A stretch of DNA of 64,000 bases. Origin: an uncultured Acetatifactor sp. (GTDB taxonomy: Bacteria; Bacillota; Clostridia; Lachnospirales; Lachnospiraceae). Location of the stretch: assembly GCA_910580225.1 (NCBI GenBank), contig CAJTXE010000013.1, positions 29,515 to 93,514 on the forward strand. Reading direction: 5' to 3'. The notes below the pieces were generated by a model. That model searched no databases, had not been told where the DNA came from, and worked only from the letters and a program-made list of their open reading frames with translations. This document shows positions 53,531 to 61,291 of this stretch, one piece after another; the first letter of the stretch is position 1; every line of letters starts with the position of its first letter. The translations under genes were made by a program, and so were the position numbers.

Positions 53531-55642
53531 ATGACAGAAGGATTAAATGTGGAAGCAATCTTTGGCAGTAAGGTGTTTACCTTTGGCAAGATGAAGGAGC
53601 GGCTGCCCCGAAGTATCTATAAAGAGGTTCAGAAATTGATGGACCAGGGCGGAGAGCTGCCGCTGGCTACTGCGGATGTGATTGCGAAGGCTATGAAGGA
53701 TTGGGCGGTGGAGAACGGCGCCACCCATTATACCCACTGGTTTCAGCCTCTCACCGGCATCACCGCGGAGAAACATGATGCATTTGTCACGCATCCTGAC
53801 GAGGACGGCAGGATGATCATGGAGTTTTCCGGGAAGGAGCTGATCAAGGGGGAGCCGGATGCGTCTTCCTTTCCGTCAGGAGGCTTGCGGGCTACCTTTG
53901 AGGCCAGAGGGTACACGGCGTGGGATATCACTTCGCCGGCCTTTTTGAAGGAGGATGCCACAGGTGTTATTTTGTGTATTCCCACTGCATTCTGCTCTTA
54001 TACAGGGGAGGCTCTGGATAAAAAGACACCTCTGCTGCGGTCCATGGAAGCGTTGAGTCAGCAGGCGCTGCGGATTGTGCGTCTTTTTGGAAATACTGGC
54101 GCGATGAAAGTGATTCCCAGCGTGGGGCCGGAACAGGAATATTTTCTGGTGGACAGGGAGCGGTATCTGCAGCGGGATGATCTGATTTTTGCGGGACGCA
54201 CGCTGTTTGGGGCTCCGGCACCCAAGGGACAGGAGTTGGAGGATCATTATTTCGGCACCATCCGGGAGCGGGTGGGAGCCTACATGAAAGATTTAAACGT
54301 AGAGTTGTGGAAACTGGGGGTGACGGCAAAGACCCAGCACAACGAAGTCGCACCTGCGCAGCATGAACTGGCTCCGGTGTATGAGACGGCAAATATTGCA
54401 GTGGACCACAATCAGCTGGTGATGGAGACCATGAAAAAGGTTGCAGGGCGGCATGGCCTGACATGCCTGCTTCATGAGAAGCCCTTTGCGGGAGTCAATG
54501 GTTCCGGCAAGCACAATAACTGGTCTCTAGGAACTGACAATGGTGTCAATTTATTGGATCCAGGTGATACGCCCAATGCCAATATTCAGTTTCTGCTGGT
54601 ATTGGCATGTATTTTAAAAGCGGTGGATACCCATGCAGATCTGCTGCGGCAGAGCGCTTCCGATGTAGGGAATGACCACAGGCTCGGAGCGGATGAAGCG
54701 CCGCCTGCTATTATTTCTGTATTTCTGGGAGAGCAGCTGGAGGATGTGGTGAAACAGCTGGTGGAGACCGGTGAGGCGGCTCGTTGCCTGGAGGGCGGCA
54801 AACTGGAGACAGGTGTATCCACCATCCCGGAATTTGAGAAGGATGCCACGGACCGGAACCGGACATCTCCTTTTGCGTTTACCGGAAACAAATTTGAGTT
54901 CCGCATGGTAGGAAGTTCGGATTCGGTTGCCAGTCCCAATACCACGCTGAACGCAATTGTGGCCGAAGCATTCTGCGAGGCTGCCGATGTGCTGGAGAAA
55001 GCGGAAGATTTCGAGCTTGCAGTACATGACCTGATTAAGGAATATATGACCAGACATCAGCGGATTATCTTTAATGGGGACGGTTATTCCGAGGAGTGGG
55101 TGGCAGAAGCTGCAAGGCGGGGCCTGCCCAATATCAAGTCCACATTGGAAGCAGCCTGTACCCTGACCACGGAAAAAGCAGTGCGGCTGTTTGAGAAGTT
55201 CGGCATTTTCACGAAGGTGGAGCTGGAGTCCCGAGAGGAGATTACCTATGAGATTTATGCTAAGACAATCAATATCGAGGCCAGCACAATGATTGATATG
55301 GCAGGAAAGAAATATATCCCTGCAGTTGTCAGGTATACAAAATCTCTGGCGGATTCTGTGATTGCTGTGAAGGAGGCAGGTGTGGAGCCTGTGGTTCAGA
55401 GAGAACTGCTGGTGCAGGTGAATGAAAAGCTGACAGAGGCGAAGGCAGCGCTTTCCAAGTTGGAAGCACTCTCCAGAGAGGCAGCGGATATGAAGCATGC
55501 GAAGGAGCAGGCCTTTTTCTATAAAGATACAGTGCGGGAAGCCATGGATGCGCTGCGGGCGCCTGTGGACGAGCTGGAACGGATTGTGGATAAGGATATG
55601 TGGCCGGTGCCTTCCTATGGGGAATTGACTTTTGAAGTGTAG
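53531..55642 (+). CDS. glnN: Glutamine synthetase type III
   Basis: 703 residues, the usual length for the GSIII family, which is unrelated in length to type I enzymes (about 450). It makes glutamine from glutamate, ammonia and ATP. Visible family segments: VFTFGKMKERLPRSIYKEV, NGATHYTHWFQPLTG, FPSGGLRATFEARGYTAWD, GPEQEYFLVD (metal-site Glu), QHNEVAPAQHELAPV, GVNGSGKHNNWSLGTD and EFRMVGSSDS. GAGAGGGAGAG precedes the ATG. The gene is alone, with its own promoter, and is followed by the glutamine tRNA gene. Confidence 0.97.
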   Translation: MTEGLNVEAIFGSKVFTFGKMKERLPRSIYKEVQKLMDQGGELPLATADVIAKAMKDWAVENGATHYTHWFQPLTGITAEKHDAFVTHPDEDGRMIMEFSGKELIKGEPDASSFPSGGLRATFEARGYTAWDITSPAFLKEDATGVILCIPTAFCSYTGEALDKKTPLLRSMEALSQQALRIVRLFGNTGAMKVIPSVGPEQEYFLVDRERYLQRDDLIFAGRTLFGAPAPKGQELEDHYFGTIRERVGAYMKDLNVELWKLGVTAKTQHNEVAPAQHELAPVYETANIAVDHNQLVMETMKKVAGRHGLTCLLHEKPFAGVNGSGKHNNWSLGTDNGVNLLDPGDTPNANIQFLLVLACILKAVDTHADLLRQSASDVGNDHRLGADEAPPAIISVFLGEQLEDVVKQLVETGEAARCLEGGKLETGVSTIPEFEKDATDRNRTSPFAFTGNKFEFRMVGSSDSVASPNTTLNAIVAEAFCEAADVLEKAEDFELAVHDLIKEYMTRHQRIIFNGDGYSEEWVAEAARRGLPNIKSTLEAACTLTTEKAVRLFEKFGIFTKVELESREEITYEIYAKTINIEASTMIDMAGKKYIPAVVRYTKSLADSVIAVKEAGVEPVVQRELLVQVNEKLTEAKAALSKLEALSREAADMKHAKEQAFFYKDTVREAMDALRAPVDELERIVDKDMWPVPSYGELTFEV

Positions 55643-55775
55643 AGATTCTTTCGGAGACAGTAATATATGCATGGAGCCGCCTGCTGTGTTCAGCACAGAG
55701 CGGCTCTGTGCGAGTAGGTAACTGCATTTTCTTTCCGTATGGTGAAAAAAATTTCAAAATTTTTTATTTAGGGTA

Positions 55776-55804
55776 TTGCATTTTGAAAATACTTCGTGTA
55801 TAAT
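55776..55804 (+). promoter_or_regulatory. Promoter of tRNA-Gln
   Basis: TTGCAT (55776-55781) and perfect TATAAT (55799-55804) with 17-base spacing; the start would be near 55811, 13 bases before the tRNA. TTTCAAAAT (55753-55761) and ATTTTGAAA (55780-55788) form an inverted repeat around the -35. Confidence 0.75.
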
Positions 55805-55823
55805 AGGTCAAGTGATGTGGCAT

Positions 55824-55895
55824 AGGGCTATCGCCAAACGGTAAGGCAACGGACTCTGACTCCGTCATTTCAAGGTTCGAATCCTTGTAGCCCTG
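55824..55895 (+). tRNA. tRNA-Gln (anticodon CTG)
   Basis: A 72-base tRNA with a perfect 7-bp acceptor stem (agggcta/tagccct), discriminator G, 5-bp anticodon stem (acgga/tccgt) with loop ctctgac giving anticodon CTG, and T-loop ggttcgaatcc. CCA is not encoded. It reads CAG. It lies directly before a region of accessory genes, and tRNA 3' ends are common integration sites. Confidence 0.95.
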
Positions 55896-55903
55896 TTATA
55901 CAG

Positions 55904-55937
55904 ACCCCGGTGGAGAGATTCATCGGGGTTGTTTTTT
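55904..55937 (+). terminator. Rho-independent terminator after tRNA-Gln
   Basis: Nine-pair stem ACCCCGGTG (55904-55912) with CATCGGGGT (55921-55929), one G-T pair, 8-base loop, then TGTTTTTT. It ends the tRNA transcript. Confidence 0.85.
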
Positions 55938-56053
55938 GCTGTAAAATCAAGGGTTTGCGGCGGTTTGGGCTGTAAATCATTCTATGGGCATGAAAAATAT
56001 TGTCAGTAACATTTTACTGGTTTTTCGGTAAAAATTCCACCTTTTGAGAATGG

Positions 56054-56077
56054 ATAGGTCAATTCATAGGTCAATTC
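56054..56077 (+). repeat. Two tandem copies of a 12-bp unit
   Basis: The unit ataggtcaattc occurs at 56054-56065 and again at 56066-56077. It lies in the 354-bp stretch after the tRNA terminator, where no gene is convincing. It may be a protein-binding or recombination relic. Confidence 0.6.
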
Positions 56078-56112
56078 ATACTGCGCATCGGTTAAATTTG
56101 CAGTGCGACACG

Positions 56113-56175
56113 ACTGCAGACCGCCAGCCAGGTACTTTCCCGGGGACACCACTGTAAATCCTGGCGGTCTGCAGT
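56113..56175. repeat. 15-bp perfect inverted repeat (stem-loop) near the tRNA
   Basis: ACTGCAGACCGCCAG (56113-56127) is exactly complementary to 56161-56175, with a 33-base loop. There is no T run on either side, so it is not a standard terminator. Placed between the tRNA and the excisionase-like genes, it could be a binding site for a DNA-processing protein, an element end, or a transcript structure. Confidence 0.7.
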
Positions 56176-56249
56176 ATAAAATGGCAGGGAAAGCCGGATA
56201 ACAGCGGGATTCCTGATGTTTTTCAATAGTAGTTCCCTTAAATGGGCAT

Positions 56250-56432
56250 TTATCTGTAAGGCAGACGGTTGATAAAGTCAACTATATCCTCTTTTTTGAT
56301 TAGATACCGACCGTCAAGGACCAGGGCGCGCAACCGCCCGGATTGGATATGGTCTAATATCCGGTTCTTTCCCATGTGCAGCAATTCCTGTGCCTGTCTT
56401 CTTGTCAATAGATCCGGGTAGTCTTCTAACAT
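56250..56432 (-). CDS. Excisionase-like HTH protein
   Basis: 60 residues of the small MerR-like winged helix type: LLTRRQAQELLHMGKNRI, HIQSGRLRALVLDGRYLI, KKEDIVDFINRL. These resemble excisionase/helix-turn-helix domain proteins that bend DNA at attachment sites or regulate element genes. AGGAGAC lies upstream of its ATG on the minus strand. A second protein of the same fold is encoded about 110 bases further upstream, and both read towards the tRNA. Confidence 0.8.
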   Translation of the reverse strand: MLEDYPDLLTRRQAQELLHMGKNRILDHIQSGRLRALVLDGRYLIKKEDIVDFINRLPYR

Positions 56433-56542
56433 TTCTTTTCGGTCTCCTTATGTATTTAGAAAATATTGGCCGTATTGGCCAGACTGGTTTGTGTCGGTTT
56501 GAGATTGGTTGTCTCGGGCTTCTGTAGCTGCCCCTTTCTGTT

Positions 56543-56722
56543 TTAGTTCCGGCTGAATTTTCCGGCCAGATAATCTTTGAAATCATCGGCCTTAATCTGC
56601 CACTTACCGCCAATCTTTTGGGCGGGAAGCTGCCCGGACTGTATAAGCCTGTATGCGGTGGTCTTCCCTATGTGCAGGATGGGGCAGATGTCTTCCAGTA
56701 ATAAAAGTTCTTCGTTCGTCAT
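56543..56722 (-). CDS. Second excisionase-like HTH protein
   Basis: 59 residues: MTNEELLLLEDICPILHIGK, TTAYRLIQSGQLPAQKIGGK, WQIKADDFKDYLAGKF. The layout is the classic excisionase-family domain. AAAGGAGCC lies before the ATG on the minus strand. It shares the fold, but little exact sequence, with the 56250-56432 protein. The pair may be successive genes of one short operon controlling excision or transfer of the accessory region; no integrase gene is in view. Confidence 0.8.
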   Translation of the reverse strand: MTNEELLLLEDICPILHIGKTTAYRLIQSGQLPAQKIGGKWQIKADDFKDYLAGKFSRN

Positions 56723-56853
56723 TTCAGTGGCTCCTTTCTTTTTATTTCAGTGTTCAGGGAAAATTAATATCAAATAATTTTATGCAGAACAGGGTAAGTA
56801 AACATGTTGATGGATGATGTTAAATATTATCAGCCATAAACAATAGAGTAAGA

Positions 56854-56883
56854 TGCTGTCTGCCAGTATGGCAGTGTACAGCA
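56854..56883. repeat. Nested hairpin upstream of mobC
   Basis: TGCTGT-CTGCCA (56854-56865) pairs with TGGCAG (56869-56874) and ACAGCA (56878-56883), with a 3-base loop and a 3-base bulge. A second hairpin, GGTTCC (56984-56989) with GGAACC (56998-57003), lies just before the mobC ribosome-binding site. Inverted repeats next to mobilisation genes are typical of transfer origins, so this 297-bp gap is a candidate oriT. Confidence 0.5.
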
Positions 56884-57019
56884 AATTTGCAGGCTGAAAA
56901 ATGTGTTACATAAAAAATTACCAGAAATCCAGAGTTTATGAGGGGTTCAAGAGATTTTGGGCTAAAAAGCGGCTAATAATTGCGGTTCCTGCTAAAGGGA
57001 ACCTGAAAGGAGTATCTGA

Positions 57020-57358
57020 ATGAAGGGGTCAAAGAATAGTATCAATAGATACAAAAAGGAGAAAAACGATTGTAAGGACGAAGGCCACAAGAACAAGAAG
57101 GCTCAGCTAAATATCCGTTTATCGCAGACTGAGAAGAGGAGGTTGAAAAGAAAGGCTATAAAGAATGGTTTAAATCTATCGGAATATATCAGGGCCATGT
57201 TGTCTGGAGGAGACAGAAAACAGCAAGGTCCGGGGATGGTGAGCCAATGTGTTGTTATATGCCAGGATATATTGAATATCGTTCAGGAAAAGTATAGCTG
57301 TGAGGATAATAGTATGTTAGAGGAAAAGGTGGAAAAGCTATGGAAAATATTATCATAA
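57020..57358 (+). CDS. MobC-like relaxosome accessory protein
   Basis: A 112-residue basic protein. Residues about 30-65 (AQLNIRLSQTEKRRLKRKA, NGLNLSEYIRAML) match the ribbon-helix-helix of plasmid mobilisation MobC proteins, which bind the transfer origin and open DNA for the relaxase. The first 27 residues are very Lys-rich. GAAAGGAG precedes the ATG. Its 3' end overlaps the relaxase gene by 19 bases, the usual order in mobilisable elements. Confidence 0.8.
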   Translation: MKGSKNSINRYKKEKNDCKDEGHKNKKAQLNIRLSQTEKRRLKRKAIKNGLNLSEYIRAMLSGGDRKQQGPGMVSQCVVICQDILNIVQEKYSCEDNSMLEEKVEKLWKILS

Positions 57359-57834
57359 AATTTGTAAAAGAACCTTATAGGAGAGACAAAGATATTCAGA
57401 ATCTGCTCTGCTATATTGCAGGGGAATGTGATAGTAAAGAGGAGCATACACGTTATTGCTGCGGAGAAGGGGTACCTCTCGCACCGGGGAAGGCCGCCAG
57501 ACGAATGATAAGCGTACAAAAATCATTTGGAAAAGCGGGAAGAAAATATGGGAAGAAGGCAAACAGGCGAATTTATCATTATATTGTATCCTTTCCGCTT
57601 TCTGTGGATGATGCAAATTGCGTGAAGCTAGTGGCGATGGAGATAGCAGATATTTTTTCCGGACAGTATCAGGTTTATTATGGAGTCCATGAGGACGAGG
57701 CGCATCTACATATCCATTATGCAATTAATGCAGTCAGCTATGTGGATGGGAAGAAGTGGCATAAGAGCAGGAAGGAAATTGAGAAGTTGGAAGCACAGAT
57801 GCGAGAAAGGGCAAAGGAAGTTTTGAGGCGCTAA
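57340..57834 (+). CDS. Very short MobA/VirD2-type relaxase
   Basis: 164 residues. It shows the relaxase core: a candidate nicking Tyr25 in NLLCYIAGEC, the middle region YHYIVSFPLSVDD, and the metal motif with H117, H122, H124 and H126 (VHEDEAHLHIHYAINAV). Relaxases of this family are usually 300-500 residues or more because of C-terminal helicase, primase or DNA-binding parts; here the protein ends soon after the catalytic domain with AKEVLRR. No frameshift continuation is evident downstream. It may be a minimal relaxase relying on MobC, or a truncated one. Confidence 0.8.
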   Translation: MENIIIKFVKEPYRRDKDIQNLLCYIAGECDSKEEHTRYCCGEGVPLAPGKAARRMISVQKSFGKAGRKYGKKANRRIYHYIVSFPLSVDDANCVKLVAMEIADIFSGQYQVYYGVHEDEAHLHIHYAINAVSYVDGKKWHKSRKEIEKLEAQMRERAKEVLRR

Positions 57835-58018
57835 CGGATGCGCCTAAGAAGCATTTACAAGTTGGAGGATAAGGAAACTTTATCTAATTATATTGTAGTC
57901 TAAATAAATGTGGTGCCAGTATGGCGAGAGCGGTACCATGTTGGGTAAAAAGGAGTATAGGTTCTATTATTTCGTATTAATCGTATTATGTTGAAGATTA
58001 CATATAAAAAGCTACAAA

Positions 58019-58354
58019 TTAAGAAATGTCAAGAAATGCGTGAATCATTTGCAATATAGAATACCGCTGTTGCTGATTTAAGCATTTCCAGAGTTGAAAT
58101 AACTCCTGCTGTTCTTCAGTTAGGGTATTTTCCAAAGGGTTCTCAGAAAAAAATTGGCATAAAGAGATACCAAAGCCTGCGCATATTCGTTCTATGGAGG
58201 AGACAGATGGAACCATATTCTTTCGATACCAGGTGGAAATTGTGGATTGGGCAATGTTTGAATTTTTTGCCAAGGTGTATTCGCTCCAGTTCCTTTTCTG
58301 GCGTTCATTCGTGATTTTTTGCAATACATCGAAATTAGATTTTTTGTGTTCCAT
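58019..58354 (-). CDS. XRE family transcription regulator
   Basis: 111 residues with a Cro/CI-type helix-turn-helix at about 20-75 (SEYTLAKNSNIAQSTISTWY, PSVSSIERICAGFGISLCQF), then a helical tail rich in Gln. It is divergent from the peptide/GTPase genes at 58521, with about 165 bases between them containing a good promoter, and so is a likely regulator of them. The 184-bp gap between the relaxase and this gene holds nothing else recognisable. Confidence 0.88.
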   Translation of the reverse strand: MEHKKSNFDVLQKITNERQKRNWSEYTLAKNSNIAQSTISTWYRKNMVPSVSSIERICAGFGISLCQFFSENPLENTLTEEQQELFQLWKCLNQQQRYSILQMIHAFLDIS

Positions 58355-58411
58355 TATAATACCTCCATATATCTATCGTTAAATTTATTTCGATTATATG
58401 AAGTAAAAGGA

Positions 58412-58440
58412 TTGAAAAATACTTATAAATACCGTATAAT
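58412..58440 (+). promoter_or_regulatory. Promoter of the peptide/GTPase pair
   Basis: TTGAAA (58412-58417) and perfect TATAAT (58435-58440) with 17-base spacing, about 80 bases before the small peptide gene and divergent from the XRE regulator. Confidence 0.7.
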
Positions 58441-58520
58441 TTATATTGTTATTTATTATTAATGAAATATTTACGAAGTGAGGTTCTTTTCTAAAAAATA
58501 AAACAAAAAAGGAGAAAATG

Positions 58521-58682
58521 ATGGAAAGAAGACAGAAAGAAAATAAGCCCATTAAAAGCAAAGCGGTAGTTAAGACAATTGTTGGTCTGGTAGGGAGCAT
58601 AGCAGTTGGCGCAATTGTATCTTGGGCGATGCCTAAAATGCAAAAGAAGATGGCAGATAAAATATATAAGAAGATGATGTAA
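58521..58682 (+). CDS. 53-residue basic/hydrophobic peptide
   Basis: A short protein with Lys/Arg-rich ends around one hydrophobic segment (TIVGLVGSIAVGAIVSWAMP) and a basic helix at the end (KMQKKMADKIYKKMM). AAGGAG lies six bases before the ATG at 58521; an ATG directly before it, at 58518, is too close. The gene sits behind a good promoter and 32 bases before the GTPase gene, so expression is probably joint. No family is recognised. It could be a small membrane partner of the GTPase or a membrane-active toxin. Confidence 0.55.
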   Translation: MERRQKENKPIKSKAVVKTIVGLVGSIAVGAIVSWAMPKMQKKMADKIYKKMM

Positions 58683-58714
58683 TTGCAAAATTGATTTACG
58701 AGAGGATAAAAAAT

Positions 58715-59845
58715 ATGGATATAAACCTTAATGACTTGATAGAGGGCTGCATGCAGACTATTGATAAAAAGATGAAAAATCTAAATAAACTGAATATTGT
58801 TGTAGTAGGAAAGACAGGGGTAGGAAAGAGTACACTGATAAATAATATTTTCAGAGAAAGATTAGTAGAGACAGGAACTGGGGCGCCCGTGACGGCTCAC
58901 ATGGTTAAAATAACCAAAGAAGATTTTCCGCTTACCATTTATGACACCAGAGGATTTGAATTAGGGCAAGACTCACAAAGAGAAATACGAAATGAATTAC
59001 TGGAAAAAATCAAAGAGGGTTCCAGTTCGGGAGACATCAATAAGGCGATTCATTGTGTCTGGTATTGTGTTTCTGCAACTTCCAGCCGTTTTGAACCTCA
59101 GGAAATGGAATGGATTAAGGCGTTTACGGAAGAAAGTAGTATTTATCACATTCCGGTCATTGTTGTTCTTACACAGGCATATGGGAAAAAGGCTCAGGAA
59201 ATGAAAAAATACATAGAGTCTCTAAATATGCATGTGATTCAGGTTGTGCCTGTATTGGCCGAAGATATGGAAATTAATGACGAATATTGCGTAAAAGCGT
59301 ATGGATTAGATACATTAATCGAAATTATGCAAGAGGCACTGCCCAATGAGATGGTGGATACACTAATGAGTGTTCAGCAGGTCAATCTAAAGTTAAAGCA
59401 GAAAAGAGCCCAGGCTGCAGTGGCTGCTGGAGCAGTGGCAGCGGCTGCTGCAGGAGCTGCGCCTATTCCATTTGCGGATGCAGCAGTTTTAGTGCCTACT
59501 GAAATAACAATGCTGGCTTCTATCACAGCAATTTTTGGCTTTGACATTTCAAAGGCGGTTTTGACTACATTAATATCATCGATTGTTGGGACAAGCGGGG
59601 CAACATTTGCAGGAAAAGCAATCGTTTCAAATTTGTTTAAATTGATTCCTGGTCTTGGGACTCTCGCCGGGGGTGCAATTTCCGCGGCTACAGCATCAAC
59701 TATGACAATAGCATTAGGAGAAGCATATATTGGAGTGATGACAGCAATGTTTAAAGGGGAAATAACTCCAAAAGATTTAGAGACGAAGCAGGGAAAGCAG
59801 AAAATAACTGACATGTTTAAAAAGGAACTAAAGCAAAAAAGATGA
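58715..59845 (+). CDS. GTPase with C-terminal DUF697-like membrane domain
   Basis: About 376 residues. GTPase motifs: G1 VVGKTGVGKSTLINN, a likely G2 Thr in GAPVTAHM, G3 DTRGFE, and a non-canonical G4, VLTQAY, in place of NKxD. Residues about 225-345 form an Ala/Gly-rich hydrophobic domain (AAAAGAAPIPFADAAVLVP, FGFDISKAVL, LIPGLGTLAGGAISAATAS) as in DUF697/YcjF-like proteins, which probably associate with membranes. The ATG at 58715 follows AGAGGA; a TTG at 58691 is less likely. It lies in mobile DNA beside an XRE regulator and a small peptide. Roles in stress, membrane remodelling or phage defence are possible; none is shown. Confidence 0.85.
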   Translation: MDINLNDLIEGCMQTIDKKMKNLNKLNIVVVGKTGVGKSTLINNIFRERLVETGTGAPVTAHMVKITKEDFPLTIYDTRGFELGQDSQREIRNELLEKIKEGSSSGDINKAIHCVWYCVSATSSRFEPQEMEWIKAFTEESSIYHIPVIVVLTQAYGKKAQEMKKYIESLNMHVIQVVPVLAEDMEINDEYCVKAYGLDTLIEIMQEALPNEMVDTLMSVQQVNLKLKQKRAQAAVAAGAVAAAAAGAAPIPFADAAVLVPTEITMLASITAIFGFDISKAVLTTLISSIVGTSGATFAGKAIVSNLFKLIPGLGTLAGGAISAATASTMTIALGEAYIGVMTAMFKGEITPKDLETKQGKQKITDMFKKELKQKR

Positions 59846-60035
59846 GGAAGCTTTGATGCGATAGGGATTAAGGGCATAGGTTCTTATGGTAACGTTTAGA
59901 TGTAGCAGAAGTGCGTGCAATTAATCCACTGTTGTAGACTACTAATCCAAGGACAGTCTGCCTAATTAGGAGCTACCTATTTGTCAGGCGGCGATGATGT
60001 ATTATTAAAAACTATTAGAAAGCAGGAGTACTGCA

Positions 60036-61076
60036 ATGATGAAAAGATGGTTCATAATGGTATTGCCGGTAATAATTGGAATAGGACTATTAACAGGATG
60101 TGGAAGCGGTGATATAGAGGACCAGGTTTATAATGTTGTACAATCAGAGGATACGCATATACTTGGCGTGAAAGATGGTATGCCAAACGCTTATCCGGGA
60201 AAGACTTACGGGGAAGCATTCGGAAATTTTTTTGGTTCGCCTACCTGGAAGTATTTTGTGGGAACAAAAGAAGGCGCAGATGAAGATGGGGATGGCAAAC
60301 CAGATTATACGGAGGAAAATGTGGACATTGTCGAGTTCACAGGGTACTGTACATATCGAGACGTTGAAGTGAAAGCTTTGATACAGTTTACGTTAAGCAA
60401 AGAGAATGATACATTTGAAGCCACCTATCTTTCGTTCAATGATGTTCCTCAAAATATGTTTATGCTGGCCGCGCTGCTGGAAGCTGCTTTTACAGAAGGG
60501 GGTATAGATGGCACTGCGGGAAACAATTCTAATGAACCCATGCAGGAAAATGACTATGCTTTGCTGGATGAATTTATCTCATTAATCTGTTCCTACAGTG
60601 ATCCTCCCGAGTTGGAGGGGGATGAATTGACGGAATATTTCAAGCGCGAGTTTGACAGCTGGCGGCGTGGGGAGGGGTATACAAACATCACGACAGACGC
60701 AAATGGGCATCTGGTTATGCCGAACCATGCTGCAGAGTATACCGGAACGTGGCAGGATACATACAGCCAGCGGTGCTATATGGAAATCGATTCATCTGAT
60801 GGAATATACTATTACATAGACATAAATTGGGGAAGCAGCGCACAGGAAAATACACATTGGTCGTTATGGGGCATGTATGATGAAATAATGGGCGGTATCC
60901 ATTACAGTGGAAGCAGAATAGAAGAATATTACCCTGAGGACGGAGAAATGCAGGAAACATATGTTTATTCTGACGGTGAAGGTTTGATATGGATAGGTGA
61001 CGATGGTATGCTTTATTGGGATGATTATATTGAGCAGCAAGGGGCAGATTGTTCGTTTGAAAAATTGGAATATTAA
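60036..61076 (+). CDS. Lipoprotein of unknown function with an EF-hand-like loop
   Basis: 346 residues with a lipoprotein signal peptide (MMKRWFIMVLPVIIGIG, lipobox LLTGC, lipid-modified Cys near residue 22). The mature part is acidic, with DEDGDGKPDYTEE near residues 85-97 like a calcium-binding loop and Tyr/Trp-rich beta-type sequence in the second half (YTGTWQDTYSQRCYMEI, IWIGDDGMLYWDD). AGGAG precedes the ATG. No family is recognised. The 190-bp gap before it shows no feature. It is probably a cargo gene of the accessory region, acting on the outer face of the membrane. Confidence 0.7.
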   Translation: MMKRWFIMVLPVIIGIGLLTGCGSGDIEDQVYNVVQSEDTHILGVKDGMPNAYPGKTYGEAFGNFFGSPTWKYFVGTKEGADEDGDGKPDYTEENVDIVEFTGYCTYRDVEVKALIQFTLSKENDTFEATYLSFNDVPQNMFMLAALLEAAFTEGGIDGTAGNNSNEPMQENDYALLDEFISLICSYSDPPELEGDELTEYFKREFDSWRRGEGYTNITTDANGHLVMPNHAAEYTGTWQDTYSQRCYMEIDSSDGIYYYIDINWGSSAQENTHWSLWGMYDEIMGGIHYSGSRIEEYYPEDGEMQETYVYSDGEGLIWIGDDGMLYWDDYIEQQGADCSFEKLEY

Positions 61077-61189
61077 CCTGGAACATTTGCAATTAAGAAA
61101 AGGATGAATTTGTTGAAAGCTTCACTGGCGGAGCACTATATATCCTGAAGTCTGAATAAGGATATACATAAGACTGGAACTGTTGGCGG

Positions 61190-61279
61190 GACTGCCACAT
61201 TATGGACTGGAATATAGATATGGCGAATGTATTTTTGAAAGTGCCATATTCTATATATCCATTCCTTAATGTGGCGGTC
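61190..61279. repeat. Long imperfect hairpin downstream of the lipoprotein gene
   Basis: The left arm, beginning gactgccacatta, and the right arm, ending taatgtggcggtc, pair over about 31-35 bases with a few mismatches and two single-base bulges, around an 18-base loop (61225-61242). CTCTTTTT follows the right arm, so it may terminate the lipoprotein transcript, but it is much longer than ordinary terminators. It could also be a miniature element or a structured DNA site. No target duplication is seen. Confidence 0.65.
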
Positions 61280-61291
61280 TCTTTTTGTATA

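Noticed and set aside
53531..55642. GlnR-type control of glnN
   Set aside because: No TGTnAn7TnACA box is seen upstream; the palindrome over the -35 has a different sequence.
55674..55706. Terminator after glnN
   Set aside because: GAGCCGC/GCGGCTC with an inner CTGTG/CACAG hairpin is clear, but no T run follows on either strand. It may fold in RNA, but cannot be called an intrinsic terminator.
56003..56281. 92-codon minus-strand frame after the tRNA
   Set aside because: It begins with TTG inside the end of the excisionase-like gene, has no ribosome-binding site, and runs through the 15-bp inverted repeat and the 12-bp tandem repeat, which gives a repeated YELT. It looks like open but non-coding DNA.
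61190..61279. Transposon-derived miniature element
   Set aside because: The arms are imperfect, there is no clear target duplication (flanks gttggcg and tcttttt), and no second copy is visible. A hairpin is reported without that label.
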